Below, one piece after another: positions 14,206-20,615 of a stretch of 24,390 nucleotides of DNA (its first letter is position 1; each line of letters begins with the position of its first letter). The stretch is from IMG/VR virus record IMGVR_UViG_3300032053_000497, positions 1-24,390 of that record. One strand, given 5' to 3'. The translations under genes were made by a program, and so were the position numbers. The notes beneath the pieces are model-generated. The model was not told the DNA's origin, did not search any database, and was given only the letters and a program-made list of their open reading frames with translations. The stretch comes from a virus.

Positions 14206-15006
14206 TTAAACTTTTGTTTTATATTTATTGAAAAGTTTTTCAAATCCTTTAGGAATTTCACTATAACTATCTTCATCAAATAAATCTCTTGGAAGATTAA
14301 TTTTGTAAACTGCTCCATGCTCATTTGGATATTGAACTTTAGCTCTTATTTTCATCATGCCGACATTTTGTAAATCTGTAATATTAAATTTGTCTATTTT
14401 TATAATTTTTTCAACTCCTAATGCATCTTCATAATATTTTTTTCCATTTACTGTAACAGCTTTTTTATCTTCAAATCCTATAAATACATAAGTATTATAT
14501 TCTGCGTCATATTCTACAGCTTCTGCATCTCTAGTTAGTTTAGTTGATGTAATTTTAGCCTGTTTAATATCATGATCCCAATCTCTTCTAGAATGAAATC
14601 CACGTTTAGTATCATTGTAGATTATTTTTATATTTTCAATAAGTTCTAAAATTTCATCTTTTGATAAGCCGTCATTATACGCATCTTCTACTACATCACT
14701 AATTTTTTCTCTTCCTTTTTTTATACGGACTATTAATCTATCTTCAGGACTTAAATTTGATAATTCCTTTTTTATTTCATCAGTAGCATATAAATGTTGA
14801 TATGCATACATGTAGTCTATTTTTTCATCTTTAGGTAAATTAGCTTTTTCAATTTCAGCTTTCATCTCTTCTTTAGAAAATCCATATCTTTGCATATCTG
14901 CCAATCTTTCATTAAATGACAAATTATCTAAAGATCGTTTCATCTCTTCTTTAGTTTTAGGACTAAGATGTTTTATAGCTTCATTAACAGATTCAGGTAC
15001 GAGCAT
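14206..15006 (-). CDS. IKHL-module protein, large unknown payload (266 aa)
   Basis: It begins MLVPESVNEAIKHLSPKT, then KEEMKRSL. The first 130 residues after the module are charged helices with repeated short units (NERLADMQRYGFSKEEMKAE, PKDEKIDYMYAYQHLYA, LSPEDRLIVRI, GLSKDEILELI), suggesting a small helical-repeat domain. The C-terminal 110 residues are strand-rich (EAVEYDAEYNTYVFIGFEDK, KVQYPNEHGAVYKINLPRDL). No family is recognised. It lies 3 nt after the endolysin gene, and its ATG is preceded by AATATATAAAATAAACA, so it may be both read through from the endolysin and started separately. Confidence 0.8.
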   Translation of the reverse strand: MLVPESVNEAIKHLSPKTKEEMKRSLDNLSFNERLADMQRYGFSKEEMKAEIEKANLPKDEKIDYMYAYQHLYATDEIKKELSNLSPEDRLIVRIKKGREKISDVVEDAYNDGLSKDEILELIENIKIIYNDTKRGFHSRRDWDHDIKQAKITSTKLTRDAEAVEYDAEYNTYVFIGFEDKKAVTVNGKKYYEDALGVEKIIKIDKFNITDLQNVGMMKIRAKVQYPNEHGAVYKINLPRDLFDEDSYSEIPKGFEKLFNKYKTKV

Positions 15007-15009
15007 TGT

Positions 15010-15720
15010 TTATTTTATATATTTTAATGCTTTTAATAATTCTATTAATTCAGGCTGCGGATGGCAATCTGTTTTATCAGATGCAGGTCTATATGAACAA
15101 TGAGTCCATATTCCTGAAGTACCATCTAATGCTTTTGGAGAAACATCCCACATATCTTCATGATAGTCAAGAGGAATTCCATATTTATTATGCCAAAATA
15201 ATATAAGTTCACCTACTGTTTTTAATTGAGAATCTGAGTATTTTTCATAATATTCATATCCTCTAAATTTGTTAGGATAATGTTGTAATGGAACTGCTTC
15301 AGGATAACCATAATACGTATAGTATCGCCCTAATTCTGTTTGAACCATTTTTGGTTGTCCATTTTTCTTTTTTCCAAATTGTTTTACAGTTCCATCACCG
15401 GGAATAAGCCATCCCCAATTATCAAGCTCGACACCAATAGAGTGTCTATCTAAAACATGATTGCCTGCTCCTAAATGATATGCCCAATATTTAGATGAAA
15501 ATAGTTGCCAAGGAGTTCCAGCTCTATCAATTATAATACAAGTTCCTACAAGAGAAGGATCGTCTTCCCATGTTGAAATATCTCCATCTACACCATCACC
15601 CGATATTGTATGATGTATACATATCTGTGTTTTTGAATAAATTTCATGAAAATATTGATCATCTGGAAAAGGAACTATTTCTATTTTTGATAAATCTAAT
15701 GGTTTTAAGTTTTCCCACAT
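15010..15720 (-). CDS. N-acetylmuramoyl-L-alanine amidase (endolysin)
   Basis: This 236-residue protein fits the amidase_2/PGRP fold. ICIHHTISGDG carries the first zinc His (H36 or H37), SIGVELDNWG at 94-103 is the conserved core strand, and THCSYRPASDKTDCHP supplies H207 and C219 (or D218). These zinc enzymes cleave the bond between MurNAc and the stem peptide. No signal peptide is visible, so release at the end of infection would need a holin or similar factor. There is no separate wall-binding domain. The downstream module gene follows after 3 nt. Confidence 0.85.
   Translation of the reverse strand: MWENLKPLDLSKIEIVPFPDDQYFHEIYSKTQICIHHTISGDGVDGDISTWEDDPSLVGTCIIIDRAGTPWQLFSSKYWAYHLGAGNHVLDRHSIGVELDNWGWLIPGDGTVKQFGKKKNGQPKMVQTELGRYYTYYGYPEAVPLQHYPNKFRGYEYYEKYSDSQLKTVGELILFWHNKYGIPLDYHEDMWDVSPKALDGTSGIWTHCSYRPASDKTDCHPQPELIELLKALKYIK
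15015..15025 (-). promoter_or_regulatory. Candidate promoter element inside the endolysin 3' end
   Basis: The minus strand reads AAAATATATAAAATAAACA 8 nt before ATG 15006. It overlaps the last codons of the endolysin gene. Confidence 0.35.
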
Positions 15721-15724
15721 TATA

Positions 15725-16057
15725 TTATTTGATTATTTTATATGTTGCTCTAATTGCAAGTTCTCCTTTAGGAGTTAATTCATAGTCATCATCAGTTCTT
15801 ATTATCATTCCCTCTTTTATAAATAATGCAAATATAGCCACAGCAGTTTTCTTAGTTTCTTCAAGACATTCTTTTACTTCTGCATCATTAAGAATAGGTG
15901 TTCCGCCCGTAGATATCTTTTTATCAATATTATCTTTAATTCTTGTATAAAAAAGTTCTTTTGTCATAAACGGAAGTATTAAATATTTATCAAAATCTCC
16001 ATCTTTGATACGTTGGGCAATTTTGGATAAAAATACCTTGTTGTTTGGATTTTCCAT
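15725..16057 (-). CDS. Small unknown protein, possible winged-helix fold (110 aa)
   Basis: This is a helical protein starting MENPNNKVFLSKIAQRI. Residues about 75-105 read AIFALFIKEGMIIRTDDDYELTPKGELAIRA, the helix-wing pattern (L-T-x-K-G) often seen at the end of winged-helix DNA-binding domains. That suggests a small regulator, but the support is one short pattern. The gene stands 4 nt before the endolysin ATG, so it could be co-transcribed with it. Its leader carries CAAACTAAAAAATT, similar to the gp32 leader. Confidence 0.6.
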   Translation of the reverse strand: MENPNNKVFLSKIAQRIKDGDFDKYLILPFMTKELFYTRIKDNIDKKISTGGTPILNDAEVKECLEETKKTAVAIFALFIKEGMIIRTDDDYELTPKGELAIRATYKIIK

Positions 16058-16133
16058 AGTTTTAATTTTTTAGTTTGATATATCTATCTTTATTATAATG
16101 AAATATGAACTATGTTTTTAATATTTAACAAAA

Positions 16134-16152
16134 TTTTAATTGGAATATATAA
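16134..16152 (+). promoter_or_regulatory. Candidate promoter element for the plus-strand module array
   Basis: TTTTAATTGGAATATATAA followed by ATATATG. The core ends 4 nt before the chosen ATG at 16157. It also contains TATAAATA. Confidence 0.45.
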
Positions 16153-16156
16153 ATAT

Positions 16157-16726
16157 ATGAAACTAGTATCCGAACATATTAACGAAACTATTAAACATCT
16201 TAGTCCTAAAACTAATGATGAGCATTTTAATGCTCTTAAACAAACAGTAGAAGAATTTAGTAAAAGAGAAGATAATGAGTTTTCAGTAGATTTATTTAAT
16301 TTTTTTAATGATCCAGATGAAACATCGTTTAATATATGGGAAATTGTAAATGCGATGTGGCAAGAATTAGATGTTAAAACTAGAAAAAATCTAATATGGC
16401 ATTTAATAATGGAGTCATCTACATTTAATAGAAGTTTTCATAATATGATAAAAGATCATACTGATCAAATATATGATGAATTTTTATCTGAGTCTATAAA
16501 ACATTTATCTCCAAAATCAGAAGCAGATTTACAATCTGCTTATACAATGGCTATTAAAGAAATAGATGAAATTTATATACGAGATGATAAATTAAGTTAT
16601 CTTGAAAAATATTTAGACAAAGATTGGGAAAAAGTTTATTGGGATGTAATAATGTGGATGAGCGATAATGAATTTGATGAATTTTGTCATTATGTTATTA
16701 TGCATCCTGAAGAATATAAAGAATAA
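16157..16726 (+). CDS. Double IKHL-module protein (189 aa)
   Basis: I chose ATG 16157 because it puts MKLVSEHINETIKHLSPKT at residue 1. The longer frame from 16112 adds 15 hydrophobic residues across the promoter-like element. A second module lies inside at about residues 112-126 (EFLSESIKHLSPKSEADL), so the protein is two module-payload units fused head to tail. The first payload is about 90 residues (FSVDLFNFFNDPDETSFNIW) and the second about 60 (YLDKDWEKVYWDVIMWMSDN). Both are acidic and aromatic, with resemblance to the 16728 payload in Tyr/Asp spacing. It leads a plus-strand array of four module genes. Confidence 0.8.
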   Translation: MKLVSEHINETIKHLSPKTNDEHFNALKQTVEEFSKREDNEFSVDLFNFFNDPDETSFNIWEIVNAMWQELDVKTRKNLIWHLIMESSTFNRSFHNMIKDHTDQIYDEFLSESIKHLSPKSEADLQSAYTMAIKEIDEIYIRDDKLSYLEKYLDKDWEKVYWDVIMWMSDNEFDEFCHYVIMHPEEYKE

Positions 16727-16727
16727 T

Positions 16728-17033
16728 ATGAATTTAGTGCCTGAACATATCGATGAAGCTATAAAGCATCTTGCTGGTTTTTCAGAAGAAGAAGCAGAAG
16801 CTAATTTTCTAAAAGACATGGAAAAATTCAAAATAGATCCAAAAAATCCATATGCAGCTCACCAGTATATAGATAAAATAGGGTATCATGTTTTTGGTGG
16901 TGTATATGAAGAAAATGCTCAATTAACTTACAATGATTACAGAGAAATCGTAGGATTTATTCTTTATAACTTAGATAAAGAAGCTCTTAAAAAAGCGACA
17001 ATGCAAACTATAAATGATTATTTATTTGGATGA
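16728..17033 (+). CDS. IKHL-module protein, small payload (101 aa)
   Basis: ATG 16728, one nt after the previous stop, gives MNLVPEHIDEAIKHLAGFS and then EEEAEANF. An upstream in-frame ATG at 16668 lies inside the preceding gene and would bury the module, so I reject it. The payload is helical/acidic with NPYAAHQYIDKIGYHVFGGV and ends ATMQTINDYLFG. The stop overlaps the next start (ATGA). The function is unknown. Confidence 0.8.
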   Translation: MNLVPEHIDEAIKHLAGFSEEEAEANFLKDMEKFKIDPKNPYAAHQYIDKIGYHVFGGVYEENAQLTYNDYREIVGFILYNLDKEALKKATMQTINDYLFG

Positions 17034-17428
17034 ACTTAGTACCTGAAAATATCAATGAAGCTGTAAAACATCTTGGTGGAAGATCTGAAGAAGAAATAGA
17101 ACAAATAATGTCAGAGATGCCAGCAGATGAAAGATTTAATTATGCTATTGATCATAAAATAAAATTAACAGGTAATACAATAAACAAAATATTAATAGAT
17201 TTGCTACATGACAGATATGTAAAAACTAATGGTCAATATAATTGGCATTTCAGTTGGAAAGAAGGCGGATATAATGAAGTATGGGCTGCAACAGAAGATG
17301 AAGCTTATAAAAAGGCTTCACAAATATGTTCTTTACATCCTATTAAATCGTCTTTAAGAAAAAGAAAAACAGATTATAAAGATCTTATAGAAAAAATCAT
17401 AGATTATAAAGAAATGCGCGGATTATGA
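17030..17428 (+). CDS. IKHL-module protein, small payload (132 aa)
   Basis: It opens MNLVPENINEAVKHLGGRS, then EEEIEQIM. A helical stretch with ADERFNYAIDHKIKLTGNTI is followed by a Trp-rich strand region (YNWHFSWKEGGYNEVWAATE) and a basic end (KSSLRKRKTDYKDLIEKI). The phrase E-R-F-N-Y-A-I-D-H-K-I-K-L-T recalls L-P-F-A-N-E-H-K-L-P-M-T of the 1028-1558 payload, a possible distant payload relationship. It overlaps both neighbours by 4 nt (ATGA). No family is recognised. Confidence 0.8.
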   Translation: MNLVPENINEAVKHLGGRSEEEIEQIMSEMPADERFNYAIDHKIKLTGNTINKILIDLLHDRYVKTNGQYNWHFSWKEGGYNEVWAATEDEAYKKASQICSLHPIKSSLRKRKTDYKDLIEKIIDYKEMRGL

Positions 17429-17796
17429 ACTTAGTACCTGAACATATCAATGAAGCTATAAAACATATGCCAGGAATGTCAGTAGACGATTTCTGGAAAT
17501 CTCTCACAAAATTAAATGGAAAAGAAATAGCCGAAGCGTTAAGAGAACGTTTAGATATGTGGCCAGAAGAAGTTTTAAATAGTTTATTAAGTTTTGCGCC
17601 TGAAGATAAAATGCCTTTTAGAGATATTCTTGATATTATCGAAGATTTAAGATTTGCAACAATGAAAGATAGACTACGCAATATACAAAGACAAATTAGC
17701 GTAATAGAATTATACGCAAGAATATTCGATTCTTTAGAAGCAGAAGAAAAAGATAATGCATTAGAATTATTAAGAATGCATACTGATCAGGAATAA
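17425..17796 (+). CDS. IKHL-module protein, last of the plus array (123 aa)
   Basis: It starts MNLVPEHINEAIKHMPGMS, then VDDFWKSL. The M-P-G form of the core is shared with the 21526 gene (KHMPGRP). The payload is helical throughout, with Leu/Arg heptad-like spacing (IEDLRFATMKDRLRNIQRQI) and an acidic C-terminus (LEAEEKDNALELL), possibly a coiled coil. Its ATG overlaps the preceding stop (ATGA). The 5' 42 nt are almost identical to those of the 7856 gene on the other strand. Confidence 0.8.
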   Translation: MNLVPEHINEAIKHMPGMSVDDFWKSLTKLNGKEIAEALRERLDMWPEEVLNSLLSFAPEDKMPFRDILDIIEDLRFATMKDRLRNIQRQISVIELYARIFDSLEAEEKDNALELLRMHTDQE

Positions 17797-17881
17797 TTTC
17801 TGCTCGAGTCTAGAGCACCTTTCCTTGAGGAATTCAGGTATCTTTTATATGCATCCCCGAAATTTGGTTTTATAAAATTTA
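17797..17881. other. Short structured intergenic patch, relatively GC-rich
   Basis: Between two convergent stops lie two adjacent hairpins. TGCTC/GAGCA has a 7-nt loop (17801-17817). ACCTTTCC pairs with GGAA and AGGT across a 3-nt bulge (17817-17839, loop TTGA). Base composition is visibly richer in G+C than the flanks. No T-tract follows, so it is not a classical terminator. Confidence 0.4.
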
Positions 17882-18586
17882 TTAAATTTGTGTTAAATTT
17901 TCTTTGACTCTATTTAGTTTGTTTTGATGTTGTTTTAAGTTACCTGCATCGAAAAATTTTCCACAATGATCGCATTTATATTTTTCTCTTTTTAATGCAG
18001 CAGTTTTACAATTATCTTTAGTAGATTGTGATCGTTTAGTACCTAAAATAGTATTTCGTATTTTGTTATTTTGCGTTTGTTTTCTTTTATCTGCTTCTTC
18101 TTTTCCATATTTTTCAATCCAGATATTATATGAGGAATTATTATACATTCCATTTTTTATTCCTGCTGAATTTTCTTTATTAGCTTTTCCTATTTTTAAT
18201 TTAGTTTCATTAGACAACGGTTTATTCCAATTAGGATGATCTTTTCCTACGCATTTTCCTTTTCTATTAATTGATATTTTTATTAGGCTTTCTTTAGCAA
18301 AACAACCTTTTACATTATGACCACCTTTAGGACTTATATTATATCCGTTGGGATTTAACGTATTATATTTTTTAATATATTTTTCTTGAGCATTGAATGC
18401 TTCATTTTTTGAAGAAAATTGTTCAAGAATTTTCTTTTTAAAATTAATGTTTCCGTATTTTTTGATAGCTTTAACTATCAATAATCCACTTCCTAAATAA
18501 TTGTCATCTAAATTATCTGTAGAATGATCTCCGATATATTGTTTTCCATTAACTAAATTAGTGGTTAAATAAACAGTATGTATCAT
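17882..18586 (-). CDS. GIY-YIG homing endonuclease
   Basis: The N-terminal catalytic domain shows V-Y-L at residues 5-7 and Y-I-G at 17-19 (VYLTTNLVNGKQYIGDHS), the GIY-YIG hallmark. The middle contains NUMOD-like DNA-binding segments (SLIKISINRKGKCVGKDHPN, ETKLKIGKANKENSAGIKNG, YNIWIEKYGKEEADKR). It ends in a zinc-finger-like KCDHCGKFFDAGNLKQHQ (CxxC...H). Such free-standing enzymes, like T4 Seg proteins, cut a homologous locus to spread their gene. The ATG overlaps the stop of the RuvC-like gene (ATGA), so it is translated from the same message. It converges on the plus-strand module array. Confidence 0.9.
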   Translation of the reverse strand: MIHTVYLTTNLVNGKQYIGDHSTDNLDDNYLGSGLLIVKAIKKYGNINFKKKILEQFSSKNEAFNAQEKYIKKYNTLNPNGYNISPKGGHNVKGCFAKESLIKISINRKGKCVGKDHPNWNKPLSNETKLKIGKANKENSAGIKNGMYNNSSYNIWIEKYGKEEADKRKQTQNNKIRNTILGTKRSQSTKDNCKTAALKREKYKCDHCGKFFDAGNLKQHQNKLNRVKENLTQI

Positions 18587-19215
18587 AAAAGGTTTTCTTT
18601 AATTTGTAGTGTTTTTAATACGAAATATGCATCTACTAAATCATCGAGATGCGCAATCCAATTTTTACCATTTTTGTTCTTAAAAGACTGTATATTTTCT
18701 TTTAATTCATGGTTAAAGATGCAATGTGGGCCTTTTTGCATGAATGCATCTATCATTTCGTTTTTTCCCATTCCCTTTTTTGCACATCCCGCAACACTTT
18801 TTACAGTAATTGGAGAATAAGTAAACATATTATCTAATGGAACTTTTCTTGATAGTTCGCTCATAAGCATATATTTATAACCACCAAGTTGAAGGACTAC
18901 ATCACCTGAAGAAGCATAAGATAATCCTTCAAATGCTATATAAGTATCTTCATAAAGAAATGGTAATAAAGTATCATAAATAAGCTTAGATAAATACTGA
19001 GCATTTTGAACTTCATATCTCATTTTTGATGAAATATTCGGTCCTTTTTCTTTATCATCTAAACGCTCAATTATTTGAACTCCAGATTTTTGATATTGCT
19101 CTACTATTTTTTTAGATAAGTCATAAGGCCAACTTACGAAGTGGCAGAGATTATGATGAAACACACATGCGGCGGGTTTATTAATTGAAAAGTCTAATCC
19201 GATAAGATTTGCCAT
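18583..19215 (-). CDS. RuvC-like Holliday junction resolvase
   Basis: This 210-residue protein has the RuvC/RNase H-like catalytic layout: GLDFS with D8 at the first strand, AFEGLSYASSG with E96, and HLDDLVDAYFVL with D191/D192 and D195 near the C-terminus. It would resolve branched DNA from recombination or before packaging, a job done by gp49 in T4. The neighbouring genes are endonucleases rather than replication genes. The stop overlaps the GIY-YIG start. Upstream is a structured 100-nt gap shared with a divergent endonuclease gene. Confidence 0.75.
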   Translation of the reverse strand: MANLIGLDFSINKPAACVFHHNLCHFVSWPYDLSKKIVEQYQKSGVQIIERLDDKEKGPNISSKMRYEVQNAQYLSKLIYDTLLPFLYEDTYIAFEGLSYASSGDVVLQLGGYKYMLMSELSRKVPLDNMFTYSPITVKSVAGCAKKGMGKNEMIDAFMQKGPHCIFNHELKENIQSFKNKNGKNWIAHLDDLVDAYFVLKTLQIKENLL

Positions 19216-19225
19216 AAATTAAATT

Positions 19226-19315
19226 TTTTAATGAATATATAAATAAAGCAGTTAGACCTTGAGAAAGTCAACTAGACGGTTAAACTAGCTGTCCTGCTTT
19301 TAATATATATTCATC
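19226..19315. promoter_or_regulatory. Divergent regulatory region with inverted promoter elements and structured RNA candidate
   Basis: The plus strand carries TTTTAATGAATATATAAATA (19226-19245) and the minus strand GATGAATATATATTA (19301-19315), facing each other as an imperfect inverted repeat (18 of 21 positions). Between them, 19245-19300 can fold as a three-way junction: P1 AAAGCAG/CTGCTTT, P2 within GACCTTGAGAAAGTC, and P3 GACGGTT/AGCTGTC with two wobble pairs. Confidence 0.45.
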
Positions 19316-19332
19316 AAAATAAAACGGTAATC

Positions 19333-20265
19333 ATGAAAAAGTTTAGAAAAAATAAACAAAATCTTTTTGTATGCGAAGAATGTGAAAGAACATTTAAAGC
19401 ATATCAAGGATTACGAACGCATATAAGACATTCTCATAAAAATTTATCACAAAAAAATTATTATGATAAACATCTAAAAGAAGTTAGCGATGATAAATGT
19501 AAAATATGCAATAATGAAACTCTTTTTATTGGATTATATGATGGCTATAAAAATTGTTGTAGTAAAGAGTGTTCTAATAAATACAGATTTATAAAATCGA
19601 AAGAACAAGTATATAAATTATATAATGTTGAAAATCAATTTCAAAGAACTGAAATTAAAAATAAATGTAAACAAGCGCATTTACGAATTTTGGGGGTAGA
19701 ATATCCAAGACAATCACAAGAGATAATTGATAAAACAAAAAGAATTTGTTTAGAAAAATACGGTGATGAAAATTATACTAATACTGAAAAAAGGAAAGAA
19801 ACTTGTTTAGAAAAATATGGATATGATACAGTATTAAGAGATTCAGTTAAAATGAGAGCAGCTATAATGAAAAAATACGGTGTTGAGAATGTTATGCATT
19901 ATCCTGAAATATTTCAAAAACAACAAATGTCAGCATTTAAAGCTAAAACATATAAAAATACAACTATTTATTATAGAGGTTCTTATGAATTAGATTTTCT
20001 TGAAAAATACTATAATAAGTATTCAGATATTAAAAATGGACCTTCTATAAAATATAAATATAAATTAAAAAATAGAATATACCACACTGATTTTTATATC
20101 CCTAGTAAAAATTTAATAGTAGAAATTAAAAGCAGTTATTATTATAATAAATATAAAGAAATGTGTATCACAAAAGAAACAGCAGTTATTAAAAGTGGAT
20201 ATAAATATCTTTTAATATTAGATAAAAATTATGTTAACGACCAAGTGCGATGCCTATCGCTGTAG
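19333..20265 (+). CDS. KYG-repeat PD-(D/E)xK-type homing endonuclease, copy 1 (310 aa)
   Basis: The domains in order are: a C2H2 finger (C14, C17, H30, H33/H35); a treble-clef-like zinc site (C56, C59, C75, C80); and about five 20-23-residue repeats with a K-Y-G-V-E/D core (about residues 91-200). A nuclease domain follows (about 212-300): GSYELDFLEKYY, GPSIKY, HTDFYIP with D253, and VEIKSS with E264 and K266, a D...E-x-K pattern. It is most likely a free-standing homing endonuclease. It is antisense to its neighbours and its last 32 nt overlap the 3' end of the minus gene at 20234. The exact family name is uncertain. Confidence 0.75.
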   Translation: MKKFRKNKQNLFVCEECERTFKAYQGLRTHIRHSHKNLSQKNYYDKHLKEVSDDKCKICNNETLFIGLYDGYKNCCSKECSNKYRFIKSKEQVYKLYNVENQFQRTEIKNKCKQAHLRILGVEYPRQSQEIIDKTKRICLEKYGDENYTNTEKRKETCLEKYGYDTVLRDSVKMRAAIMKKYGVENVMHYPEIFQKQQMSAFKAKTYKNTTIYYRGSYELDFLEKYYNKYSDIKNGPSIKYKYKLKNRIYHTDFYIPSKNLIVEIKSSYYYNKYKEMCITKETAVIKSGYKYLLILDKNYVNDQVRCLSL

Positions 20266-20578
20266 TTACAAGCCTTGATGTTAAAAGTTTTCCTAAAGTT
20301 CCTTCTTGATCTATACCAAGAGCTTTACATATTGCTTTTCCTATTGCTGGCCCAATTAAAGCTCCAGCAGCTCCACCTATAACGGCACCAAAAAAACCTT
20401 CTTCTATATTTTCTCCTTTTTCAAGTTTTTCCAAAAGAAGAGCATAAGTTTTTTCGCCTTCACGAATTTGTTCAGTAGTTAAGCCTTTGATTTGTTCAGA
20501 CTCAAATATCATTGAAGTCTTTTTATTTTTTAAATCAAAATAAGTAGGCATCTCATTATATGTTGGCATTTTTTCCAT
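20234..20578 (-). CDS. Glycine-zipper protein, possible membrane or virion protein (114 aa)
   Basis: The N-terminal half is soluble and charged (MPTYNEMPTYFDLKNKKTSM, then EGEKTYALLLEKLEKGEN). From about residue 61 comes a Gly/Ala-rich hydrophobic segment GFFGAVIGGAAGALIGPAIG with G-x-x-x-G spacing, and a second hydrophobic helix at the end (LVTTAIGIALGR). Glycine-zipper pairs like this insert into or span membranes, as in some ejected virion proteins or pore formers. Whether it is virion-borne is inference. It has no IKHL module. The 3' end overlaps endonuclease copy 1, and only 37 nt separate its start from endonuclease copy 2. Confidence 0.75.
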   Translation of the reverse strand: MEKMPTYNEMPTYFDLKNKKTSMIFESEQIKGLTTEQIREGEKTYALLLEKLEKGENIEEGFFGAVIGGAAGALIGPAIGKAICKALGIDQEGTLGKLLTSRLVTTAIGIALGR

Positions 20579-20582
20579 TTTA

Positions 20583-20615
20583 TTTTAAGATATATAAAAT
20601 ATAAATTATATATTC
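20583..20615. promoter_or_regulatory. Divergent inverted promoter pair (37-nt intergenic)
   Basis: Plus strand TTTTAAGATATATAAAATA (20583-20601) and minus strand GAATATATAA (20606-20615) are mirror-arranged between ATGs at 20578 (minus) and 20616 (plus). The whole gap is A/T only apart from single G and C residues. Confidence 0.4.

Noticed and set aside
16112-16156. Longer N-terminus for the double-module gene
   Set aside because: The added 15 residues translate across the promoter-like element and would move the module away from residue 1, unlike the other array members.
17777-17855. tRNA-like fold using ATGCATA and TATGCAT as an acceptor stem
   Set aside because: No T-loop consensus, no proper D or anticodon arm, and the left arm lies inside the 17425-17796 coding region.
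17803-17856. Vector polylinker (CTCGAG, TCTAGA, GAATTC, ATGCAT close together)
   Set aside because: The order and spacing do not match a polylinker I know, and the flanks are typical of the genome. Four 6-mer palindromes in 55 nt is unusual, though, so an artefact check is suggested under findings.
19270-19290. Group I intron core (ACTAGACGGT resembles an R-type segment)
   Set aside because: The segment is too short, with no P3-P8 partner sequences or split gene nearby. Both flanking genes are intact.
19245-19300. Hammerhead ribozyme or purine/preQ1 riboswitch
   Set aside because: The conserved cores (CUGAUGA with GAAA, or the known aptamer loops) are not present. Only the generic three-way shape is seen.
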